Shown here piece by piece: positions 1 through 6,668 of a DNA stretch of 9,067 bases; the stretch's first letter is position 1; each line of letters begins with the position of its first letter. This stretch comes from Candidatus Elarobacter sp. (lineage in GTDB: Bacteria > Vulcanimicrobiota > Vulcanimicrobiia > Vulcanimicrobiales > Vulcanimicrobiaceae), in NCBI GenBank assembly GCA_030150085.1, contig JASLGJ010000406.1:1-9067 (forward strand), in the 5' to 3' direction. The notes below the pieces were generated by a model. That model was not told the origin of the DNA and made no database searches. It saw only the letters and a program-made list of their open reading frames with translations. Position numbers and translations under genes: made by a program.

Positions 1-1920
1 GTCTACACCAACAGCTGCGCGCAGTGCCACGGCGCGAACCTGGGCGGCGGAGCGGGGCCGCCGCTGGTCGGCGCGTCGATCAAGAGCGGCTACAAGACGC
101 CCGCCGCGCTGTACGACTTCATCAAGACCCAGATGCCGGCCAACGCGCCCAACAGCCTGAGCGCCAAGCAGTACGCCGACGTCACCGCGTTCGTGCTGAG
201 CAAGAACGGCGGCGCGCAGGGCGCCGCGCTCGGCCACGGCACGAACGAAGGCACCGTCGCGGGCACCAAGAAGGGCGCCCGCACCGGCGTCGAGGCGCCC
301 GGCAACCAGCACCTCAGCGCCGAGATCGTGCGCGCCGCGCCGCCGACGACCAAGGTGTTCGCGAAGCTGCCGGCCGGCGCGAGCGTCAGCATCTCCGACG
401 CGATGATGCGCGGCGCGGCGAGCGACGGCAAGGACTGGCTGATCGACGGGCGGACCTACGACAACCAGCGCTACTCGCCCCTGACCCAGATCGACAGCAA
501 GAACGTCGGCTCGCTGGTGCCCGTGGCGCTGGTGCAGACCGGGATCACGGCCAGCTTCGAGACGACCCCGATCGTCGTCAGCGGCGTCATGTACCTCACC
601 ACGCCGGTGGTCGAGAACAAGATGAAGATCATGGCGGTCAACGCCGCCAGCGGCGCCAAGCTGTGGGAGACGACCTACAACCTCGGCCCGTTCCAGATCT
701 GCTGCGGGCCGGTCAACCGCGGCGCGGCGGTCGCGTACGGCCGGGTCTACGTGGTGACGCTGGACAACAAGCTGCTCGCGCTCGACGCGACCAGCGGCAA
801 GGTGGTCTGGCAGAAGAGCGTCGCCGACTCGCGCGTGGGCTACTCCGAGACGATGGCTCCGGTCGCCTACGACGGCATGGTGATCATCGGCAGCGCGGGC
901 GGCGAGTGGGCGATCCGCGGCTTCGTCGCGGCCTACGACGCGCGCAGCGGCAACCAGCGCTGGCGCTGGAACGCGACCGATCCCAAGACCTACGCGGGCA
1001 CGTCCTGGCAGCGCGGCGGCGCGATGGTCTGGACGACGCCCGCCATCGACCCCGCGACCAACCAGGTGATCTTCAGCACCGGCAACCCCAACCCCGACCT
1101 CGACGGCACGCCGCGCAAGGGCGACAACCTGTGGAGCGACTCGATCGTCTCGCTCGACGTCCGCACCGGCAAGCTCAAGTGGTACTACCAAGAGGTCAAG
1201 CACGACGTGTGGGACTACGACGCGGTCAGCCCGGTGGTGCTGTTCGACGTCGACGTCAACGGCAAGACGGTCCACGCCGCGGGCGAGGCCGGCAAGGTGG
1301 GCTGGTTCTACATCGTCGACCGCACCACGGGCAAGCTGATCCGCCGCTCCGACGCCTACGTGAAGATGTCCAAGAACATGTTCAGCACCCCGACCGCCAA
1401 GGGCGTCAAGATGCTGCCCGGCGCCAACGGGGGCGCGGAGTGGTCGCCGCCCGCGTACTCGCCCCAGACCAAGAACGTGTACGTGCTGGCGATGGACCAG
1501 CTGATGAACTTCGCCACCCACTCGGTCCCGACCGCGACCGGCCACATCCGCCTGGGCAGCGCGTTCAGCAACGTCACGCCGGGCGGGCTGCAAGACGGCC
1601 CGCTGGTCGCGATCAACACCCAGACCGGCAAGATCGCCTGGACCGCGATGACCAAGGACCCGCTGATCGGCGGCGCGCTCGCGACCGCCGGCAACCTGGT
1701 CTTCATGGGCGAGGGCAACGGCGACTTCGACGCCTTCGACGCGACCACGGGCCAGAAGCTCTGGCGCTACAACCTCGGCGCGGGCGTGAACGCGCCCCCG
1801 ATCAGCTACGAGGTCAACGGCGAGCAGTACGTCGCGGTCGCCGCGGGCGGCAACTTCCAGCTCGGCTACCCGCTGGGCGACACGGTCGCGATCTTCAAGC
1901 TGGTCAGCACGCCGAAGTAA
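1..1920 (+). CDS. Cytochrome c-PQQ dehydrogenase fusion (quinohaemoprotein dehydrogenase), 5' partial
   Basis: The reading frame is open from base 1 to TAA at 1918-1920, giving 639 visible residues; the true start lies upstream. A haem c motif CAQCH sits at 16-30. The Met codon at 133 (in QMP) is placed like the axial haem ligand, so it is probably not a start. A linker follows, then a PQQ beta-propeller. Visible propeller marks are GRTYDNQRYSPL (about 448-483), the vicinal cysteines CC at 700-705 in QICCGPVNRG, GGEWAIRG with the probable metal-ligand Glu at 904, GDNLW (about 1120), SIVSLD with the probable catalytic Asp at 1156, HDVWDYD (about 1201), and at least six 'D-x-x-[TS]-G-x-x-x-W'-like blade motifs. 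These proteins oxidise alcohols, aldehydes or sugars in the periplasm and pass electrons to the haem. The residue two after the catalytic Asp is Arg, not Asp, which argues for Ca2+ rather than a lanthanide. Any signal peptide would be off the window. The substrate is unknown. The gene converges on hypB, so it is not in the hydrogenase operon. Confidence 0.9.
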   Translation, partial: VYTNSCAQCHGANLGGGAGPPLVGASIKSGYKTPAALYDFIKTQMPANAPNSLSAKQYADVTAFVLSKNGGAQGAALGHGTNEGTVAGTKKGARTGVEAPGNQHLSAEIVRAAPPTTKVFAKLPAGASVSISDAMMRGAASDGKDWLIDGRTYDNQRYSPLTQIDSKNVGSLVPVALVQTGITASFETTPIVVSGVMYLTTPVVENKMKIMAVNAASGAKLWETTYNLGPFQICCGPVNRGAAVAYGRVYVVTLDNKLLALDATSGKVVWQKSVADSRVGYSETMAPVAYDGMVIIGSAGGEWAIRGFVAAYDARSGNQRWRWNATDPKTYAGTSWQRGGAMVWTTPAIDPATNQVIFSTGNPNPDLDGTPRKGDNLWSDSIVSLDVRTGKLKWYYQEVKHDVWDYDAVSPVVLFDVDVNGKTVHAAGEAGKVGWFYIVDRTTGKLIRRSDAYVKMSKNMFSTPTAKGVKMLPGANGGAEWSPPAYSPQTKNVYVLAMDQLMNFATHSVPTATGHIRLGSAFSNVTPGGLQDGPLVAINTQTGKIAWTAMTKDPLIGGALATAGNLVFMGEGNGDFDAFDATTGQKLWRYNLGAGVNAPPISYEVNGEQYVAVAAGGNFQLGYPLGDTVAIFKLVSTPK

Positions 1921-1941
1921 AGCCCCGGCCTACGTCAACCG

Positions 1942-1970
1942 GCCCGCGGGCTCAGCCGATGCTCGCGGGC
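1942..1970. terminator. Possible stem-loop between convergent genes
   Basis: GCCCGCG at 1942-1948 pairs with CGCGGGC at 1964-1970 (7 bp), with a small inner AGC/GCT pairing in the loop. It lies just past the PQQ gene stop and overlaps the last codons of hypB on the other strand. A short TTTT at 1978-1981 follows on the plus strand, but there is no strong U-tract. It could be a weak terminator for the PQQ gene, or chance pairing in GC-rich DNA. Only 31 bases separate the two stop codons, and I see no better terminator. Confidence 0.2.
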
Positions 1971-2635
1971 TGGCGCGTTTTCCGGCCCAAGCGTTCCTCG
2001 AGCAGCTCGGTCCAGGCGTCCATCCCGGTTCCCGTCTTCGCGGAGACTTCGACGATCTCGATGCCGGGGTTGACCTCGCGCATGCTGCGCAGGGCGGCGT
2101 CGCGGTCGAAGCCGACCGCCGCGGCGATGTCGGTCTTCGTGACCAGCGCGACCTGCGCGGTGTTGAACGCGAGCGGGTACTTGAGCGGCTTGTCCTCGCC
2201 CTCGGTGACCGAGAACAGCACCGCGCGCACGTCCTCGCCGAGGTCGTACTCGGCCGGGCAGATCAGGTTGCCGACGTTCTCGATGAACAAGATGTCCAGC
2301 GGGCCGGAATCCCAGCCGGCCAGCGCCTTGCCGAGCATGTCGCAGTCGAGCCGGCACTCCGCGGCGGTGGTGATCTGGCGGACGGGCGCGCCGGAGCGGG
2401 CGAGGCGCACGGCGTCGTTGTCGGTCGCCTGATCGCCCACCAGCGCGCCGACGCGCCGGCGCGGCGCGAGCCGGTTCAGGGTCTCTTCCAGCAGCGTGGT
2501 CTTGCCGGAGCCGGGGCTGGAGAGCAGGTTCACCACCAGCGTGCCGCTGGCGGCCCAGCGCTCGCGCAGCGCGGCGGCCAGGCCGTCGTTCTTGCGCATG
2601 ATGCTCTGCTCGATCTGAACCACGCGGTATTTCAT
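1952..2635 (-). CDS. hypB: Hydrogenase maturation GTPase HypB (nickel incorporation)
   Basis: This 227-residue GTPase works with HypA to load Ni2+ into the hydrogenase large-subunit precursor in the cytoplasm. The P-loop SSPGSGKTT is at residues 39-47, GDQATDND at 67-74, the HypB signature ENVGNLICPAE at 119-129, the TKTD base-specificity motif follows VALV, and SAKTGTG is near the C-terminus. Length and order fit the family. There is no N-terminal His-rich stretch and no CxxCGC high-affinity nickel motif, so it is a short-type HypB. The G-domain metal site is unusual: where the family usually has Cys-His followed by LDA, this protein has Cys94-Arg95-Leu-Asp-Cys98. Cys126 is present. The start is ATG at 2635-2633, overlapping the hypA stop as ATGA, with a GGAGGT ribosome-binding site at 2647-2642, 6 nt upstream. 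It follows hypA in a divergent hypAB unit facing hhyS. Confidence 0.96.
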   Translation of the reverse strand: MKYRVVQIEQSIMRKNDGLAAALRERWAASGTLVVNLLSSPGSGKTTLLEETLNRLAPRRRVGALVGDQATDNDAVRLARSGAPVRQITTAAECRLDCDMLGKALAGWDSGPLDILFIENVGNLICPAEYDLGEDVRAVLFSVTEGEDKPLKYPLAFNTAQVALVTKTDIAAAVGFDRDAALRSMREVNPGIEIVEVSAKTGTGMDAWTELLEERLGRKTRQPASIG

Positions 2636-2979
2636 TCGGGGACCTCCATGGCGACGAGCTGCAGCTCGCGGCCGCGCACGATCGTCGGGCACGTGCTGCC
2701 GCACGCGGGGCAGAGCAGGCCGCTCGCGGCGCGCGGCTCGCGCTCGGTTTCGCAGCGCTCGCAGAACACGGCCAAGGGCACCGTCTCGATGCGCAGCGCG
2801 CTGCCCGCGGCGATCGAGTCCTCGGTCGCCAGTTCCCAGGAAAAGAGCAGCGCGTCCGGTGCGATACCGCTCAGCGCGCCGACGCGCACGTGGATCGCCG
2901 CGACACGCTCGATCCCTTGCCGCGCGGCGGTTTCCTCGACGCCTTCCAGCAGGCCGAGCGCGACCGACAGCTCGTGCAC
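2632..2979 (-). CDS. hypA: Hydrogenase nickel metallochaperone HypA
   Basis: This 115-residue protein is the normal length for HypA. HypA delivers nickel with HypB during [NiFe]-site assembly. It begins with the invariant MHE, whose His2 and N-terminus bind nickel. The zinc site is two CxxC pairs, Cys73/Cys76 (CERC) and Cys90/Cys93 (CPAC). The start is GTG at 2979-2977, not ATG. It is fixed by the MHE motif and by a purine-rich GGGAAAGAGAGA just upstream on the minus strand. The stop TGA overlaps the hypB ATG, so the two are probably translationally coupled. It is transcribed away from hhyS and is probably expressed from the shared intergenic region. Confidence 0.96.
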   Translation of the reverse strand: MHELSVALGLLEGVEETAARQGIERVAAIHVRVGALSGIAPDALLFSWELATEDSIAAGSALRIETVPLAVFCERCETEREPRAASGLLCPACGSTCPTIVRGRELQLVAMEVPE

Positions 2980-3032
2980 GCGTTCTCTCTTTCCCAGTCG
3001 GTGAGGGCACGGTTATCCGCTTTGCAGGGCCC

Positions 3033-3061
3033 TTGCGCTCCGACCTAAGTTGGAGTAGCGT
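3033..3061 (+). promoter_or_regulatory. Candidate sigma70-like promoter for hhyS operon
   Basis: TTGCGC at 3033-3038, a 17-nt spacer, then TAGCGT at 3056-3061. The -35 matches at its key TTG, and the -10 keeps T1, A2 and T6 of TATAAT. The 18-bp imperfect palindrome at 3038-3055 fills the spacer, a typical operator position. The consensus matches are modest and the sigma factor is unknown, so this is a suggestion only. Confidence 0.25.
3038..3055. promoter_or_regulatory. 18-bp imperfect palindrome, possible operator
   Basis: CTCCGACCTAAGTTGGAG reads as a dyad in which 7 of 9 base pairs match. It sits in the AT-richer core of the divergent region, within the spacer of the candidate hhyS promoter. 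This is compatible with a dimeric regulator site; no known regulator consensus is recognised. Confidence 0.35.
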
Positions 3062-3085
3062 AACCGTACGTACGGAACAAAACAA
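3057..3085 (-). promoter_or_regulatory. Candidate sigma70-like promoter for hypAB
   Basis: Read on the minus strand: TTGTTT at 3085-3080, a 17-nt spacer, then TACGCT at 3062-3057, which keeps T1, A2 and T6 of the -10 consensus. The perfect palindrome at 3064-3075 lies inside the spacer. The -10 overlaps that of the plus-strand candidate, so the two promoters would compete for polymerase if both are real. The match is weak and not proven. Confidence 0.25.
3064..3075. promoter_or_regulatory. Perfect 12-bp palindrome, possible operator
   Basis: CCGTACGTACGG is identical to its reverse complement. It lies in the divergent region, within the spacer of the candidate hypAB promoter and 8 bp past the other dyad. 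A perfect self-complementary dodecamer at the centre of a divergent promoter is a good operator candidate. The binding protein is unknown. Confidence 0.4.
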
Positions 3086-3253
3086 GGCATCCGTCACGCA
3101 AAAATTGCTCCAGCTCTAGCGGTCTAGTCGCGTCGCACTTGCGCCCGCGGACCCTGACGCCCCGATCCCCTCGCGCCGCCCGGCGCGTGATTCGACGCGC
3201 CTCGATTCGCCTCGACGCACTGCTTTTTCGCGCTAGCGTGGAGGACCGGTTCC

Positions 3254-4285
3254 ATGGCGAGTGCGACCGATACGGTGGTCAACGTCCTGTGGATTCCCGC
3301 GGGACTGAGCTGCGACGGCGATTCCGTCGCGCTGACGTCGGCGATGCAGCCGTCGATCGAGGAGATCGCGCTGGGCGCGCTGCCGGGCCTGCCGAACGTC
3401 GTGTTCCACTGGCCGCTGATCGCGTACAGCTTGGGCGGGGCGGAGTTCCTCGAAGCGTTCTTCAAAGCCGAGCGGGGCGAGCTCGACCCGTTCGTGCTCG
3501 TCATCGAAGGCTCGATCGCCAACGAGTCGATCAAGAGCGAAGGCTACTTCACCGGCTTCGGCAACGAGCCCGGCACCGATCAGCCGCGCACCCTCGCGCG
3601 CTGGATCGACAAGCTCGCGCCCAAGGCCTGGGCCGTGCTCGCGGCCGGCACCTGCGCGACGTACGGCGGCATCCACGCCATGGCCGGCAACCCGACGGGC
3701 GCGATGGGCATCCTCGACTACCTGGGCTGGGACTGGAAGTCGCAAGCGGGCGTGCCGATCGTGTGCGTCCCGGGCTGCCCGACGCAGCCCGACAACCTCT
3801 CCGAGACCATTCTCTACCTGCTGTGGCAGGCCAACGGCGTCGCGCCGATGATTCCGCTCGACGAAGCGGGCCGGCCCACCTGGCTGTTCGGCACCACCGT
3901 GCACGAGGGCTGCGACCGCGGCGGCTACTACGAGCAGGGCCAGTTCGCGACCGCCTACGACCAGCCGACGTGCCTGGTGAAGATCGGCTGCTGGGGGCCG
4001 GCGGTGAAGTGCAACGTCACCAAGCGCGGCTGGACCGGCGGCGTGGGCGGCTGCCCCAACGTGGGCGGGATCTGCATCGGCTGCACCATGCCGGGCTTCC
4101 CCGACAAGTTCATGCCGTTCATGGACGAGCCGCCGGGCGGCAAGCTCTCCTCGGGCGTGAGCGGCACGTACGGCCCGCTGGTCCGCCGCCTGCGCGGCAT
4201 CACCATGCACACCCTCGACAAAGAGCCCAAGTGGCGCCGCAAGGGTCCTGCGCTCAGCACCGGCTACCGCCCGCGCGCGTACTAG
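3254..4285 (+). CDS. hhyS: Group 1h [NiFe]-hydrogenase small subunit HhyS
   Basis: This 343-residue electron-transfer subunit carries the iron-sulfur relay from the NiFe site. The N-terminus has no Tat (RRxFxK) signal and no membrane segment, as expected for group 1h. The proximal cluster motif is Cys20-Asp-Gly-Asp23 (CDGDS) instead of CxGC; with Cys134 (AGTCATYGG) and Cys175 (PGCP) it gives a 3Cys/1Asp ligand set, reported for the actinobacterial-type enzyme of Ralstonia eutropha. Distal ligands are probably His217 and Cys220 (HEGC), Cys240 and Cys246. The medial region has Cys253, Cys267, Cys274 and Cys277 (CIGC), enough for a [4Fe-4S] cluster rather than [3Fe-4S]. The start ATG at 3254 has GGAGG at 3240-3244. 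The stop is 15 nt before hhyL, so the two form one unit. It opens the operon. Confidence 0.96.
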   Translation: MASATDTVVNVLWIPAGLSCDGDSVALTSAMQPSIEEIALGALPGLPNVVFHWPLIAYSLGGAEFLEAFFKAERGELDPFVLVIEGSIANESIKSEGYFTGFGNEPGTDQPRTLARWIDKLAPKAWAVLAAGTCATYGGIHAMAGNPTGAMGILDYLGWDWKSQAGVPIVCVPGCPTQPDNLSETILYLLWQANGVAPMIPLDEAGRPTWLFGTTVHEGCDRGGYYEQGQFATAYDQPTCLVKIGCWGPAVKCNVTKRGWTGGVGGCPNVGGICIGCTMPGFPDKFMPFMDEPPGGKLSSGVSGTYGPLVRRLRGITMHTLDKEPKWRRKGPALSTGYRPRAY

Positions 4286-4300
4286 GACGAGGAGCACGAC

Positions 4301-6088
4301 ATGGCCATTCAAGACCTCCCCGGCACCAGCGGCGGCAGCGAGAGATCGCGCCTGGTGGAGATGTCCTGGGACCCGATCACCCGCATCGTGGGCAGCCTGG
4401 GCATCTACACCAAGATCGACTTCGCGCAGAAGCGCGTCGCGGAGTGCCACTCGACCTCGTCGGTCTTCCGCGGCTACAGCATCTTCATGAAGGGCAAGGA
4501 CCCGCGCGACGCTCACTTCATCACCTCGCGCATCTGCGGCATCTGCGGCGACAACCACGCCGTGTGCTCGGTGTACGGGCAAAACATGGCCTTCGGGGTG
4601 CGCCCGCCGGCGATGGGCGAGTGGATCATGAACCTCGGCGAGGCCGCCGAGTACATGTTCGACCACAACATCTTCCAGGAGAACCTAGTCGGGGTGGACT
4701 TCTGCGAGCAGATGGTCCGCGAGACCAACCCCTCGGTGTGGGAGAAGGCCAAGGCCAAGCGCGCTTCCAACGCGGGCATCCACGGCTACGCGACCATCGC
4801 CGACATCATGACGGCGCTCAACCCGTTCTCGGGCGAGTTCTACCGCCAGGCGCTGCAGATCAGCCGCTACACGCGCGAGATGTTCTGCCTGATGGAAGGG
4901 CGGCACGTCCACCCCTCGACGCTCTACGCGGGCGGCACCGGCACGATCGCGACCCACCAGCTCTTCACCGACTACTACACGCGCCTGATGCGCTACGTCG
5001 AGTACATGAAGGTCTGCGTGCCGCTGCACGACGACCTGTTCGACTTCATGTACGAGGCGCTGCCGGGCTACGAGGAAGTCGGCCGGCGGCGCATTCTGCT
5101 CGGCTGCTGGGGCGCCTTCCAGGACCCCGACCACTGCGACTTCCAGTACCGCAACATGACGAACTGGGGCCGCAAGATGTTCGTCACCCCGGGCGTGGTG
5201 GTCGACGGCAAGCTCGTCACCAACGACCTGGTCGAGATCAACCTCGGCATCCGGGTGCTGCTCGGGCACTCGTACTACGACGACTGGCAGAGCCAGGAGA
5301 CGTTCGTCGCCCAGGACCCGCTGGGCAACCCGGTCGACCGGCGCCATCCCTGGAACATGCACACCAACCCGACGCCCAAGAAACGCGACTTCGCCAACCA
5401 GTACTCCTGGGTGATGTCGCCGCGCTGGTACGACGGCACGGATTACCTCGCGCTCGACACCGGCGGCGGCGCGCTGGCCCGCCTCTGGTCGACCGCGCTC
5501 TCGGGCCTGGTCGACATCGGCTACGTCAAGGCGACCGGCACCAGCGTGCAGATCAACCTGCCCAAGAGCGTGCTGCGCGGCCCGGCCTCGTTCGAGTGGA
5601 AGGTGCCGCAGTGGTCCAACACCATCGAGCGCGACCGCGCCCGGACCTACTTCCAGGCGTACGCGGCCGCCGCGGCGCTGCACTTCCTCGACAAGGCGTT
5701 CGAGGAGCTCAACGCCGGCCGGACCCGCTCGTGGGAGCCGTTCACGGTGCCCGACGACGCGATCGGCTGCGGCTTCACCGAGGCGGTGCGCGGCGTGCTC
5801 TCGCACCACATGGTGATCCGCGACGGCAAGATCGCGAACTACCACCCCTGGCCGCCGACGCCCTGGAACGCCAACCCGCGCGACGTGTACGGCACGCCCG
5901 GGCCGTACGAGGACGCGGTGCAGAACACGCCGCTGTTCGAAGAGAACGGGCCGGAGAACTTCAAGGGCATCGACATCATGCGCAGCGTGCGCAGCTTCGA
6001 TCCCTGCCTGCCCTGCGGCGTGCACATGTACCTGGGCGGCGGCAAGACGCTCGAGACCGTGCACTCGCCGCTGGCGCCGTTCGGCTAG
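4301..6088 (+). CDS. hhyL: Group 1h [NiFe]-hydrogenase large subunit HhyL (catalytic)
   Basis: This 595-residue catalytic subunit holds the NiFe(CN)2CO centre that splits H2. The early DPITRIVGSLGI is present. The L1 motif SRICGICGDNH puts nickel ligands at Cys79 and Cys82, and the L2 motif FDPCLPCGVH puts them at Cys569 and Cys572, with His575 last. About 20 residues follow (beginning MYLGGG), the tail normally removed by an endopeptidase after nickel insertion; no such protease is in the window. Stretches such as RGYSIFMKGKDPRDAHFITS and VPLHDDLFDF, and the L2 form DPCLPCGVHMYL, are those I recognise from group 1h enzymes of Streptomyces and Mycobacterium, which scavenge atmospheric H2. The start ATG at 4301 follows GAGGAG (4289-4294) at 6 nt. 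HypA and HypB, encoded divergently, presumably supply its nickel. Confidence 0.97.
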   Translation: MAIQDLPGTSGGSERSRLVEMSWDPITRIVGSLGIYTKIDFAQKRVAECHSTSSVFRGYSIFMKGKDPRDAHFITSRICGICGDNHAVCSVYGQNMAFGVRPPAMGEWIMNLGEAAEYMFDHNIFQENLVGVDFCEQMVRETNPSVWEKAKAKRASNAGIHGYATIADIMTALNPFSGEFYRQALQISRYTREMFCLMEGRHVHPSTLYAGGTGTIATHQLFTDYYTRLMRYVEYMKVCVPLHDDLFDFMYEALPGYEEVGRRRILLGCWGAFQDPDHCDFQYRNMTNWGRKMFVTPGVVVDGKLVTNDLVEINLGIRVLLGHSYYDDWQSQETFVAQDPLGNPVDRRHPWNMHTNPTPKKRDFANQYSWVMSPRWYDGTDYLALDTGGGALARLWSTALSGLVDIGYVKATGTSVQINLPKSVLRGPASFEWKVPQWSNTIERDRARTYFQAYAAAAALHFLDKAFEELNAGRTRSWEPFTVPDDAIGCGFTEAVRGVLSHHMVIRDGKIANYHPWPPTPWNANPRDVYGTPGPYEDAVQNTPLFEENGPENFKGIDIMRSVRSFDPCLPCGVHMYLGGGKTLETVHSPLAPFG

Positions 6089-6089
6089 C

Positions 6090-6668
6090 ATGCTGGCCGA
6101 GGAGGACGAAGCGCCGCTGCGGAGGATGGCCGACCGCGTCGAGTCGCTGATCGACGGCTTCGACGCGGTCTCCACGCCGCGCCAGGCGCGCGAGCTGGCC
6201 GAAGAGCTGGCCCGCACGATCGTCGGCCTGTACGGCGAGGGCCTGGAGCGCGTGCTGACCATCGTGCACGACGCGGTGGGCGAGCGCTCGCCCGAGGTCT
6301 TCGCGGCGCTGTGCGAGGACCGCTTCGTCGAAGGGCTGCTGTGCCTGCACGGGCTGCACCCGCTTTCGGTCGAGGACCGCGTCCAGGCCGCGCTCGACGC
6401 GGTGCGGCCGTACCTCAAGTCGCACGACGGCGGGGTCGAGATCCTCGGCGTCGCCGAGGGCGTGGTGACGATCGGCATGCGCGGCAACTGCGACGGCTGC
6501 CCGTCGTCCGCCGCGACGGTGAAGCAGGCCGTGGAGCGGGCCATTCTCGCGCGCGTGCCGGAGATCCACAGCGTGGTCGCGGCCGAGCCGGGCGTGGCGC
6601 CCGCGGCCTACGGGCCGCTGCGCTTCGCGGACGGCTGCCTGTCGCTCGTCGACGCGCCGGGGCTGTGA
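6090..6668 (+). CDS. NifU C-terminal-domain iron-sulfur protein of the hydrogenase operon
   Basis: This 192-residue protein has an N-terminal helical segment (about 1-90) of no recognised family, followed by a NifU C-terminal (Nfu) domain at about 93-155. The domain shows VRPYLKSHDGGVEILG, then the cluster-binding CDGC at Cys134 and Cys137 followed by PSS. Nfu domains bind a labile [4Fe-4S] cluster, often at a dimer interface, and donate it to apoproteins. No IscU-like scaffold domain is present, and no Rieske CxH...CxxH motif. The ATG at 6090 is 1 nt after the hhyL stop with no clear ribosome-binding site, so reinitiation from hhyL is likely; Met13 (ATG at 6126) is an alternative start. It sits where mycobacterial hhy operons carry an iron-sulfur accessory gene (HhyE), but I cannot assert orthology. 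It may supply clusters to HhyS or relay electrons. Confidence 0.85.
   Translation: MLAEEDEAPLRRMADRVESLIDGFDAVSTPRQARELAEELARTIVGLYGEGLERVLTIVHDAVGERSPEVFAALCEDRFVEGLLCLHGLHPLSVEDRVQAALDAVRPYLKSHDGGVEILGVAEGVVTIGMRGNCDGCPSSAATVKQAVERAILARVPEIHSVVAAEPGVAPAAYGPLRFADGCLSLVDAPGL

Larger units (their letters stand above)
2980..3253. promoter_or_regulatory. Divergent control region between hypA and hhyS (274 bp)
   Basis: No plausible gene lies here. The part at about 3035-3120 is clearly more AT-rich than its surroundings and carries two palindromes (listed separately). The hhyS-proximal part is GC-rich and holds short repeats: GATTCG at 3189-3194 and 3204-3209, and CTCGATTCGC/CTCGACGCAC back to back at 3201-3220. 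A short palindrome CGCTAGCG is at 3231-3238. The hhyS ribosome-binding site GGAGG is at 3240-3244, 9 nt before the ATG. As the only gap of any size between the two divergent units, this most probably holds both promoters and any operator. If the plus promoter is near 3033-3061, hhyS would have a leader of roughly 185 nt. Confidence 0.65.

Noticed and set aside
133..1920. ATG at 133 as the start of a shorter PQQ dehydrogenase
   Set aside because: The frame is open upstream to base 1 and encodes a CxxCH haem motif; the Met at 133 sits where an axial haem ligand is expected.
24..2432. 802-residue open frame on the plus strand
   Set aside because: It is an Arg/Gln-rich frame-shifted shadow of the PQQ gene and then of hypB antisense, caused by high GC.
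3001..3010. GTGAGGGCAC as a CRP/GlxR-like half site
   Set aside because: Only the outer three base pairs are symmetric; it does not fit the TGTGA-N6-TCACA pattern.
2636..3097. Upstream extension of hypB to a 381-residue protein
   Set aside because: The extension is the hypA region read in the wrong frame; the proper start at 2635 has a ribosome-binding site and family-typical N-terminus.
3189..3220. Short direct repeats in the hhyS leader (GATTCG twice, CTCGATTCGC/CTCGACGCAC)
   Set aside because: They are too short and imperfect in GC-rich DNA to call an iteron or operator array.
3139..6150. 1003-residue open frame on the plus strand
   Set aside because: It is an out-of-frame shadow of hhyS and hhyL with low-complexity Arg-rich composition and no family motifs.
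3233..6544. Long minus-strand open frames opposite hhyS, hhyL and the Nfu gene
   Set aside because: They are antisense shadows rich in Arg, Ala and Val; the plus-strand genes have clear motifs throughout.
6311..6664. ATG at 6311 as start of the DUF5947-like gene
   Set aside because: This part is out-of-frame Nfu gene sequence; the coherent protein starts at the GTG at 6665.
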